DNA of 64,000 bases, from assembly GCF_905404315.1 (NCBI RefSeq), contig NC_066284.1:11737001-11801000 (forward strand), given 5' to 3'. Positions 42,901 through 54,900 of this stretch are shown here, one piece after another (position 1 is the stretch's first letter; every line of letters begins with the position of its first letter). This stretch comes from Leptidea sinapis (taxonomy: Eukaryota; Arthropoda; Insecta; Lepidoptera; Pieridae). A model generated the notes under the pieces. The model was not told where the DNA came from. It worked only from the letters and a program-made list of their open reading frames with translations, and searched no databases. A program made the position numbers and the translations under genes.

Positions 42901-45900
42901 GCGACCATTCGTACCGCGCGGACCGGTGCGTACAGTGTCATCTGTCTTTTATTGTATATAAGAGGGGGCGGGGGACACAACCTGCCCGACGTGGCGGCGC
43001 CGCGCCCCGCGCCGCCGCCGCGCGACCATTCGTACCGCGCGGACCGGTGCGTACAGTGTCATCTGTCTTTTATTGTATATAAGAGGGGGCGGGGGACACA
43101 ACCTGCCCGACGTGGCGGCGCCGCGCCCCGCGCCGCCGCCGCGCGACCATTCGTACCGCGCGGACCGGTGCGTACAGTGTCATCTGTCTTTTATTGTATA
43201 TAAGAGGGGGCGGGGGACACAACCTGCCCGACGTGGCGGCGCCGCGCCCCGCACCGCCGCCGCGCGACCACTCGTACCGCGCGGACCGGTGCGTACAGTG
43301 TCATCTGTCTTTTATTGTATATAAGAGGGGGCGGGGGCGGGGGACACAACCTGCCCGACGTGGCGGCGCCGCGCCCCGCGCCGCCGCCGCGCGACCATTC
43401 GTACCGCGCGGACCGGTGCGTACAGTGTCATCTGTCTTTTATTGTATATAAGAGGGGGCGGGGGCGGGGGACACAACCTGCCCGACGTGGCGGCGCCGCG
43501 CCCCGCGCCGCCGCCGCGCGACCATTCGTACCGCGCGGACCGGTTCGTACAGTGTCATCTGTCTTTTATTGTATATAAGAGGGGGCGGGGGCGGGGGACA
43601 CAACCTGCCCGACGTGGCGGCGCCGCGCCCCGCACCGCCGCCGCGCGACCACTCGTACCGCGCGGACCGGTGCGTACAGTGTCATCTGTCTTTTATTGTA
43701 TATAAGAGGGGGCGGGGGCGGGGGACACAACCTGCCCGACGTGGCGGCGCCGCGCCCCGCGCCGCCGCCGCGCGACCACTCGTACCGCGCGGACCGGTGC
43801 GTACAGTGTCATCTGTCTTTTATTGTATATAAGAGGGGGCGGGGGCGGGGGACACAACCTGCCCGACGTGGCGGCGCCGCGCCCCGCGCCGCCGCCGCGC
43901 GACCACTCGTACCGCGCGGACCGGTGCGTACAGTGTCATCTGTCTTTTATTGTATATAAGAGGGGGCGGGGGCGGGGGACACAACCTGCCCGACGTGGCG
44001 GCGCCGCGCCCCGCGCCGCCGCCGCGCGACCATTCGTACCGCGCGGACCGGTGCGTACAGTGTCATCTGTCTTTTATTGTATATAAGAGGGGGCGGGGGA
44101 CACAACCTGCCCGACGTGGCGGCGCCGCGCCCCGCACCGCCGCCGCGCGACCACTCGTACCGCGCGGACCGGTGCGTACAGTGTCATCTGTCTTTTATTG
44201 TATATAAGAGGGGGCGGGGGCGGGGGACACAACCTGCCCGACGTGGCGGCGCCGCGCCCCGCGCCGCCGCCGCGCGACCATTCGTACCGCGCGGACCGGT
44301 GCGTACAGTGTCATCTGTCTTTTATTGTATATAAGAGGGGGCGGGGGACACAACCTGCCCGACGTGGCGGCGCCGCGCCCCGCGCCGCCGCCGCGCGACC
44401 ACTCGTACCGCGCGGACCGGTGCATACAGTGTCATCTGTCTTTTATTGTATATAAGAGGGGGCGGGGGCGGGGGACACAACCTGCCCGACGTGGCGGCGC
44501 CGCGCCCCGCGCCGCCGCCGCACGACCACTCGTACCGCGCGGACCGGTGCGTACAGTGTCATCTGTCTTTTATTGTATATAAGAGGGGGCGGGGGACACA
44601 ACCTGCCCGACGTGGCGGCGCCGCGCCCCGCGCCGCCGCCGCGCGACCACTCGTACCGCGCGGACCGGTGCGTACAGTGTCATCTGTCTTTTATTGTATA
44701 TAAGAGGGGGCGGGGGCGGGGGACACAACCTGCCCGACGTGGCGGCGCCGCGCCCCGCGCCGCCGCCGCGCGACCACTCGTACCGCGCGGACCGGTGCGT
44801 ACAGTGTCATCTGTCTTTTATTGTATATAAGAGGGGGCGGGGGCGGGGGACACAACCTACCCGACGTGGCGGCGCCGCGCCCCGCGCCGCCGCCGCGCGA
44901 CCATTCGTACCGCGCGGACCGGTGCGTACAGTGTCATCTGTCTTTTATTGTATATAAGAGGGGGCGGGGGACACAACCTGCCCGACGTGGCGGCGCCGCG
45001 CCCCGCGCCGCCGCCGCGCGACCACTCGTACCGCGCGGACCGGTGCGTACAGTGTCATCTGTCTTTTATTGTATATAAGAGGGGGCGGGGGCGGGGGACA
45101 CAACCTGCCCGACGTGGCGGCGCCGCGCCCCGCGCCGCCGCCGCGCCCCGCGCCGCCGCCGCGCGACCACTCGTACCGCGCGGACCGGTGCGTACAGTGT
45201 CATCTGTCTTTTATTGTATATAAGAGGGGGCGGGGGCGGGGGACACAACCTGCCCGACGTGGCGGCGCCGCGCTCCGCGCCGCCGCCGCGCGACCACTCG
45301 TACCGCGCGGACCGGTGCGTACAGTGTCATCTGTCTTTTATTGTATATAAGAGGGGGCGGGGGCGGGGGACACAACCTGCCCGACGTGGCGGCGCCGCGC
45401 CCCGCGCCGCCGCCGCGCGACCACTCGTACCGCGCGGACCGGTGCGTACAGTGTCATCTGTCTTTTATTGTATATAAGAGGGGGCGGGGGCGGGGGACAC
45501 AACCTGCCCGACGTGGCGGCGCCGCGCCCCGCGCCGCCGCCGCGCGACCACTCGTACCGCGCGGACCGGTGCGTACAGTGTCATCTGTCTTTTATTGTAT
45601 ATAAGAGGGGGCGGGGGCGGGGGACACAACCTGCCCGACGTGGCGGCGCCGCGCCCCGCGCCGCCGCCGCGCGACCACTCGTACCGCGCGGACCGGTGCG
45701 TACAGTGTCATCTGTCTTTTATTGTATATAAGAGGGGGCGGGGGCGGGGGACACAACCTGCCCGACGTGGCGGCGCCGCGCCCCGCGCCGCCGCCGCGCG
45801 ACCACTCGTACCGCGCGGACCGGTGCGTACAGTGTCATCTGTCTTTTATTGTATATAAGAGGGGGCGGGGGCGGGGGACACAGCCTGCCCGACGTGGCGG

Positions 45901-48900
45901 CGCCGCGCCCCGCGCCGCCGCCGCGCGACCACTCGTACCGCGCGGACCGGTGCGTACAGTGTCATCTGTCTTTTATTGTATATAAGAGGGGGCGGGGGCG
46001 GGGGACACAACCTGCCCGACGTGGCGGCGCCGCGCCCCGCGCCGCCGCCGCGCGACCACTCGTACCGCGCGGACCGGTGCGTACAGTGTCATCTGTCTTT
46101 TATTGTATATAAGAGGGGGGGGGGGCGGGGGACACAACCTGCCCGACGTGGCGGCGCCGCGCCCCGCGCCGCCGCCGCGCGACCACTCGTACCGCGCGGA
46201 CCGGTGCGTACAGTGTCATCTGTCTTTTATTGTATATAAGAGGGGGCGGGGGCGGGGGACACAACCTGCCCGACGTGGCGGCGCCGCGCCCCGCGCCGCC
46301 GCCGCGCGACCACTCGTACCGCGCGGACCGGTGCGTACAGTGTCATCTGTCTTTTATTGTATATAAGAGGGGGCGGGGGCGGGGGACACAACCTGCCCGA
46401 CGTGGCGGCGCCGCGCCCCGCGCCGCCGCCGCGCGACCATTCGTACCGCGCGGACCGGTGCGTACAGTGTCATCTGTCTTTTATTGTATATAAGAGGGGG
46501 CGGGGGACACAACCTGCCCGACGTGGCGGCGCCGCGCCCCGCGCCGCCGCCGCGCGACCATTCGTACCGCGCGGACCGGTGCGTACAGTGTCATCTGTCT
46601 TTTATTGTATATAAGAGGGGGCGGGGGACACAACCTGCCCGACGTGGCGGCGCCGCGCCCCGCACCGCCGCCGCGCGACCACTCGTACCGCGCGGACCGG
46701 TGCGTACAGTGTCATCTGTCTTTTATTGTATATAAGAGGGGGCGGGGGCGGGGGACACAACCTGCCCGACGTGGCGGCGCCGCGCCCCGCGCCGCCGCCG
46801 CGCGACCATTCGTACCGCGCGGACCGGTGCGTACAGTGTCATCTGTCTTTTATTGTATATAAGAGGGGGCGGGGGCGGGGGACACAACCTGCCCGACGTG
46901 GCGGCGCCGCGCCCCGCGCCGCCGCCGCGCGACCATTCGTACCGCGCGGACCGGTTCGTACAGTGTCATCTGTCTTTTATTGTATATAAGAGGGGGCGGG
47001 GGCGGGGGACACAACCTGCCCGACGTGGCGGCGCCGCGCCCCGCGCCGCCGCCGCGCGACCACTCGTACCGCGCGGACCGGTGCGTACAGTGTCATCTGT
47101 CTTTTATTGTATATAAGAGGGGGCGGGGGCGGGGGACACAACCTGCCCGACGTGGCGGCGCCGCGCCCCGCGCCGCCGCCGCGCGACCACTCGTACCGCG
47201 CGGACCGGTGCGTACAGTGTCATCTGTCTTTTATTGTATATAAGAGGGGGCGGGGGCGGGGGACACAACCTGCCCGACGTGGCGGCGCCGCGCCCCGCGC
47301 CGCCGCCGCGCGACCACTCGTACCGCGCGGACCGGTGCGTACAGTGTCATCTGTCTTTTATTGTATATAAGAGGGGGCGGGGGCGGGGGACACAACCTGC
47401 CCGACGTGGCGGCGCCGCGCCCCGCGCCGCCGCCGCGCGACCACTCGTACCGCGCGGACCGGTGCGTACAGTGTCATCTGTCTTTTATTGTATATAAGAG
47501 GGGGCGGGGGCGGGGGACACAACCTGCCCGACGTGGCGGCGCCGCGCCCCGCGCCGCCGCCGCGCGACCACTCGTACCGCGCGGACCGGTGCGTACAGTG
47601 TCATCTGTCTTTTATTGTATATAAGAGGGGGCGGGGGCGGGGGACACAACCTGCCCGACGTGGCGGCGCCGCGCCCCGCGCCGCCGCCGCGCGACCACTC
47701 GTACCGCGCGGACCGGTGCGTACAGTGTCATCTGTCTTTTATTGTATATAAGAGGGGGCGGGGGCGGGGGACACAACCTGCCCGACGTGGCGGCGCCGCG
47801 CCCCGCGCCGCCGCCGCGCGACCACTCGTACCGCGCGGACCGGTGCGTACAGTGTCATCTGTCTTTTATTGTATATAAGAGGGGGCGGGGGCGGGGGACA
47901 CAACCTGCCCGACGTGGCGGCGCCGCGCCCCGCGCCGCCGCGCCCCGCGCCGCCGCCGCGCGACCACTCGTACCGCGCGGACCGGTGCGTACAGTGTCAT
48001 CTGTCTTTTATTGTATATAAGAGGGGGCGGGGGCGGGGGACACAACCTGCCCGACGTGGCGGCGCCGCGCCCCGCGCCGCCGCCGCGCGACCACTCGTAC
48101 CGCGCGGACCGGTGCGTACAGTGTCATCTGTCTTTTATTGTATATAAGAGGGGGCGGGGGGGGGGGACACAACCTGCCCGACGTGGCGGCGCCGCGCCCC
48201 GCGCCGCCGCCGCGCGACCACTCGTACCGCGCGGACCGGTGCGTACAGTGTCATCTGTCTTTTATTGTATATAAGAGGGGGCGGGGGCGGGGGACACAAC
48301 CTGCCCGACGTGGCGGCGCCGCGCCCCGCGCCGCCGCCGCGCGACCATTCGTACCGCGCGGACCGGTGCGTACAGTGTCATCTGTCTTTTATTGTATATA
48401 AGAGGGGGCGGGGGCGGGGGACACAACCTGCCCGACGTGGCGGCGCCGCGCCCCGCGCCGCCGCCGCGCGACCACTCGTACCGCGCGGACCGGTGCGTAC
48501 AGTGTCATCTGTCTTTTATTGTATATAAGAGGGGGCGGGGGCGGGGGACACAACCTGCCCGACGTGGCGGCGCCGCGCCCCGCGCCGCCGCCGCGCGACC
48601 ATTCGTACCGCGCGGACCGGTGCGTACAGTGTCATCTGTCTTTTATTGTATATAAGAGGGGGCGGGGGCGGGGGACACAACCTGCCCGACGTGGCGGCGC
48701 CGCGCCCCGCGCCGCCGCCGCGCGACCACTCGTACCGCGCGGACCGGTGCGTACAGTGTCATCTGTCTTTTATTGTATATAAGAGGGGGCGGGGGCGGGG
48801 GACACAACCTGCCCGACGTGGCGGCGCCGCGCCCCGCGCCGCCGCCGCGCGACCACTCGTACCGCGCGGACCGGTGCGTACAGTGTCATCTGTCTTTTAT

Positions 48901-51900
48901 TGTATATAAGAGGGGGCGGGGGCGGGGGACACAACCTGCCCGACGTGGCGGCGCCGCGCCCCGCGCCGCCGCCGCGCGACCATTCGTACCGCGCGGACCG
49001 GTGCGTACAGTGTCATCTGTCTTTTATTGTATATAAGAGGGGGCGAACGGGCGAGAGGCTCTCGGGATGATGGGGAGAGGTGAGGCAATCGCGCTTGGAC
49101 ATCCGCAACAGCAGGTGGGTCAAGAAATACGTTGCCGGCCTTTAAGGTGGGAGTATGCTTTTTTCTTGAAGGTCTCAAAGTCGTATCTGTTCGTTTTATG
49201 ATAAACCTTTAGTTGCCCATTCGTGACTAAAGGTTTTATCACAATAAAATATTTAATATGAGAATAATCATGTCATAAACAGAGGCGTTTGCTAATTCAA
49301 TTATCATCGAGTTGTCATACTGAAACATGTAGGGCAAGCCTGTCAGCCATTAAGTTGGCATAGCGACATCCCATTCTGCACGGACGCCCGCCAAGAAATG
49401 GAAGATTTTAGTAGTGGGTTTTTATCATTTTGTTTACAATCTAGCCCTAGGCTAATAAGCAATTTAATTTTAACTTTATTTACCTACTAGAGTAAAACAG
49501 CCGAGAAAGTGTACATTAGCACTATTCTTATTGCCACTATTAAGGAGAAGGCACAATTTTATTGTGTTCTTCACACTTAGTATTATTATACTAGTTAGTT
49601 TCACTATTAACTGCACTATATTACACTAGCGTTTCACTACAGTAACTCAAAAGGTTTGGTACTTTTGCGTCTTCTCACCAAGTTCGTATTGTCTAGTAGC
49701 AAGATAGCCTCGGCGTTCACACGATGGTGAAGTAATTTTAACGACTAAATCCACTTTAAAGTCGTTTTGTATTTACCATGTATCGGGCTCCGGTGTAAAC
49801 ACTTCCAGCGAAGCTGGGCGAAGGCCTTGTCATTATTGACATGACTATCTTATTTTATTTTCACTATTGTACTTATTATAACATATTTCATCATAAGCTT
49901 TCAGATAAATTCACTGAAATCATCCTAACTATAAGCTTTTGCTGTACGTAAAATAGTACGCATAAATACACTTTTGCACGCAAACATTCGCGCACCTTAT
50001 GGCCCTGTAATCAAGCGTCATAAAAAACCCTGAGACCAGCGCAAAACAAAGGGTTAAGGTGAACCAGAAGGGTTAAAAACTTGCAGCAAATTCTGGCTCC
50101 ACGTACGAGGTAGACAGTATGGGAAAAAGATGGTTGGGTTCTTCACAAGAGGGACAGGTCATTACTAGACAAATGTTTTAGAGGATCGATAAACAATAAC
50201 TGCAGAGTGTTACACTAACAATAATTGTTTTCCACTTGTTTTGGACCTGGCAGTAGCATCCTTCGTCACCATGACAACGCCTCGTCGAACACCGCCAAGC
50301 GAACGATCGACTATTTATTTATAACCGATTATTTTATTTATTATATAGACATATTATTACATAATATTTAGTCCCTAGGCGTAGCCTGTCCTGTAGGCAA
50401 CCAATTTACATTCTACGGTTATGTGTGTGTGTGTAAATAAAATAAAATTTTCGAGGAAAACGTTTTATAAAAACCGAGGCAGCTGTGGCTGCGTGTTGGA
50501 AGCCACGACCGTGCTTGAGACTAGATTCTACTCTAAGACGACGATTTGTAGTTAGGATGTTGCAATACATAGGTACGCAAGAAGAAAAGGAGAAAGAGTT
50601 TGTGAATGGTTGGTCGAAGGCAAGTAAAAAAAAAGTGAGACCATTCGCTTGTATATTTTCGCTGTTGTTCTTCGTATCTGTATACCTACATGTACATAAA
50701 CCTAACAATTTTTTTTTACATAAGGGACGAGACGAGCACGTCGTTCGGATGCTGATGGTAATTGATACGCCCTGCCCATTACAATGCAGTGCCGCTCAGG
50801 ATTCTTGAAAAACCCAAAAAATCTGAGTGGCACTACAATTGCGCTCGTCACCTTGAGACATAAGATGGTAAGCCTCATTTGCCCAGTAATTTCACTAGCT
50901 ACGGCGACCTTCAGACCTGCTTACACATTACTGCTTCACGGCACAAAAAGATGGCATTGTGGTACTTAGCATTTTTCGAAAAAAAAAAAATCCCGTCATA
51001 GTTTATTGCTCAAATTGATACCTAAATCAAACATCATCTTTTAATTTATCATTCGTTTACAGAATGGACCACAAACTGACTAACTCACTGGATCTACTCA
51101 TCGGACCTGATTCCCGTGCGGACATCGACTCTGAGTATACAGACACTCTCAACAACTCCAAGAACAGAAGTTTCCTCAAAGGTACTCATTAAATAATAAT
51201 AAGTTGCACATTTTTAAATTATGACATAATAACAAATATAAAAAGAGCACGGTAATACTTTAAGCCGGCCCACATTCTAGCGCTCTACAAAGAGTATTGA
51301 TGTCATCCTTATATGCGAAAACTGTCAATGGTAAATAGACGTATACTTTTTTAAACCTATTTATGTAATGCAGTCAGTCATCGTCGCGAGCCCATTGAGT
51401 GCGGTCTCTGTGTTCGTTTGTTTACGTTCGCACTTTCGCCAAGTTAACGTAGTGTCCGCGACGAATAATTATCAACCTTAATTCTATGTGCGCAAGTACT
51501 TAAGAAGGTGTACTATTAAGTTTGTAACTTTTATTTTTATAAGTTAATATGGAGTGTGCAAAATGTTTAGAAACAGTGCATGACGGCGTATTATGTAGTC
51601 ACTGCCACGGACAATTACATTTCGGCTGCGCAGGCGTTGCTGAAACAACCTATCGCAAAATGGCAATGGATAAAAAGGCATCATGGAAATGTTTACAATG
51701 TCGCAATGCCAATATGTCTTCCACCGCGGCGGACATAACTACTGTCTTGCATGAAATTAAGGCTATGCGTGGAGATCTCAACAGCATGCGCTCAGATATA
51801 ACCTCAAACACCAAGGCTGTGGAAGAATTTAACTATCAATTATCTTGTCTAGCTGCTCGCTTTAACAACTTAGATAGCCGAATTTCTACAGTGGAAACAA

Positions 51901-54900
51901 TAATACAAAAGGATTTGACCTCTGCCAACATTACAATTGATGAACTTCGTCGTGTCAATAACGAGCAGGATCAACACTCGAGATTGAATAATGTTGAAAT
52001 ATCAGGAGTGCCAGTCTCGAATGGTGAAAATCTGCTATCTATTGTACGTGATATCTGTCATAAGGTTGCGTTTCAATTACAAGAATCTGATGTAGATTAC
52101 ATCCATCGTGTTCGTCGTTTTGTGAATCCCAACATTAGTGAAGGTCAAACACAGTCTTCTAGCAGCCGTCCCCCCGCGATCATAGTCAGGTTTAGCAGGA
52201 GACTCCGCAAGGATACGCTGATAGCAGCGGTGCGCGCGCGCCGCGGCCTTACAACAGCTGATATAGGTTTGCCTGGACCCACAGTGAACCTATATGTGTC
52301 AGATCACCTTACTCCATCTAATAAGTTACTTCTGAAGCAGGCCAGGAAAATCAAAGAAGATTTACACTACTCTTATTTATGGATTCGTGACTGTAAATTA
52401 TTTATTAGAAAGAATGATAAATCTAAGGCTCTCCGTATAACAAGTGAACAAGATTTAAATAAACTGAAGTGACTAATTCTCCTTACATTATATTATAGTA
52501 ACATCACATTAAACTTTTTCGCATTAAAATTTATTATTGTATATACTTGTAGTGGTAAACAGGTACGTCTTATGTATAAACTTAGTTTTTATTCACGTAT
52601 ACGAGGTATAGGTAAATATGATAAATATACACAAATATTGGTTGGGTATTTATTTATTTTAATTAAATTTAGGCTAATAAAATGTTGACTCAACAATCAT
52701 TTCAAATTTACTACCAGAACGTTAGGGGTTTAAGAACAAAATCAAATGAATTCATTTCTGAAGTATCAATAAATAGTTATGACATAATTTTGATAACTGA
52801 AACCTGGCTAACAGCTGACTTTCATAGCGGTGAGTATTTCGATCGTAGGTATTATGTTTATCGTAGCGACAGGTCGTGGGAGGCGAGCGGTGCGGCCCGC
52901 GGTGGTGGCGTGGCAGTAGCCGTGCGCGCCGACCTACAGCCAGTGCAGCGAGACTGGCCGGTCCCGCCAGCTGCTACTTGTAACTGTGTGTGGATCTCGA
53001 TTCCTTTACATGATACGCAAAGTGGGCCGACACGTTATGTAAATATAGCCTGCATCTATATCCCTCAAGGACCTTCTTATAAAGACACTATGATTTCGTT
53101 TACTGAAATTACTGGTAAAATAATTATAGAAAGACCACACGATTTGTTTTTAGTAACCGGCGATTTTAATTTATCTAATGCACAGTGGCACGATTTACAA
53201 AGTAATAATCTGTTACTAATGCCCAGTGGTAACCAAGTTATACAATGTTTCTCTGAATTCCTTGCTTTTTCTAATTTGCAACAATATAATAGAATAAAAA
53301 ATATTAACAACCGATTACTTGATTTGGTATTATGTAACACAAATTGTACTGTTCAGGAATGTGAACACCCGCTCACTAATGAAGATGTACATCACAGATC
53401 CCTGTATATAGAACTCACATTAAATTATCTTTTTCCTTTTAAAGCTAAATCTAGTTACATACACAATTTTCATTTGGGTAAGTACAATGAAATTAATCAA
53501 GAATTATTAGCTACTGACTGGTTTGCGCTTTTTAAATCATTAGATGTAGAAAACTGTGTCTTAAAATTTTATAATATAATTAATAATTTAATTTCTAAAT
53601 TCATTCCTTATCGTAAGAACCGTATTTCTAACTCAATGCCCATATGGCACAGTAATGCCTTAAAAAAAATGTTAAACGAGAAAAGAAAAGTACACAAAAA
53701 ATGGAAACTATATGGTAATCCCCTTGACTATAGTAGTTACTCCCTATTAAGAAGAAGAGCTCGCAAACTAGAAATGGAATGTTATAACTGTTATATTGAA
53801 TTTTCTGAAAAAAATATCAAGAAATATCCAAACTTTTTTTGGTCTCATATTAAATCTATTTTAGCTAATCAGGGTCTGCCACAAACTATGCAATATAAAG
53901 GATCGACGTCCTCAGATGGTAAAGAAATTTGTAACATGTTTAATGAACACTTTCAATCAGTCTTTGAAAAACCTAAAGATCATCCACGCCACTATAATGA
54001 CAATGAAATAAATCCCTCAGCAATAGTAGAAATTAGTACAGTCAGTTTAAGTATGGATATGGTTCTAAAATATCTTCAATCAGTTAATACTAATAAAGGA
54101 GCCGGGCCAGATGGCATTCATCCATTATTTATACAAAATTGTGCTAGATCATTAGCACTTCCTATTTTCTTAATATATAAGCAGTCTATTGATGAAGGAT
54201 GTATGCCGAACCTTTGGAAATAAGTGTATATAACCCCTGTACCGAAAGGTTCTGTTAGCATGGATATAGAAAAGTATAGGCCAATATCTAAATTATGTCA
54301 ATTTGGAAAAATATTTGAAAAAGTAGTAACGAACCAATTATCTGTAGCTGTCCGTCAACATATTTGCCCAAATCAACATGGATTCTTTAAAGGTAGAAGT
54401 GTTGATAGTAATCTTTTGGTGTTTAATGAATTTTTGTTAGATGCTATGGACAAGGGATACCAGGTGGATGCTGTGTATACCGATTTTGCCAAAGCATTTG
54501 ACAAAATTTGTCATGATACTCTATTGATGAAGCTCTGGCAACTCGGTATACATGGTGATCTTTTTAGATGGATAAAGTCATACATCACTAAAAGGAGTCA
54601 GGCTGTTGTAACTAGTGGTTTCGTTTCTGATTTTAAATCAATAAGTTCTGGTGTTCCACAAGGATCGCATTTGGGCCCTCTATTATTTATTTTGTATATT
54701 AACAATATTTCTGAGATTCTAAAGAAATCTAACTCAATATTATATGCAGATGATACCAAAATATATAAAGTAATACGTACTATAGATGATTGCATTGCAC
54801 TACAAAGTGATATAAATACTTTTGAAATTAATTGCACAAACATTTATTTATTTTTAAATACAGAAAAATGTCATATTATTACATTTACAAGAAAACGCAA

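Noticed and set aside
41728..49045. CRISPR array
   Set aside because: Regular spacing, but units are contiguous with no variable spacers, and the context is an animal gene with introns.
41625..49178. Dozens of overlapping open frames (Gly/Pro/Arg-rich peptides) in array 2
   Set aside because: They recur at the repeat period, start in intronic sequence and stop at the same TAA in each unit. They are by-products of a GC-rich minisatellite, not genes.
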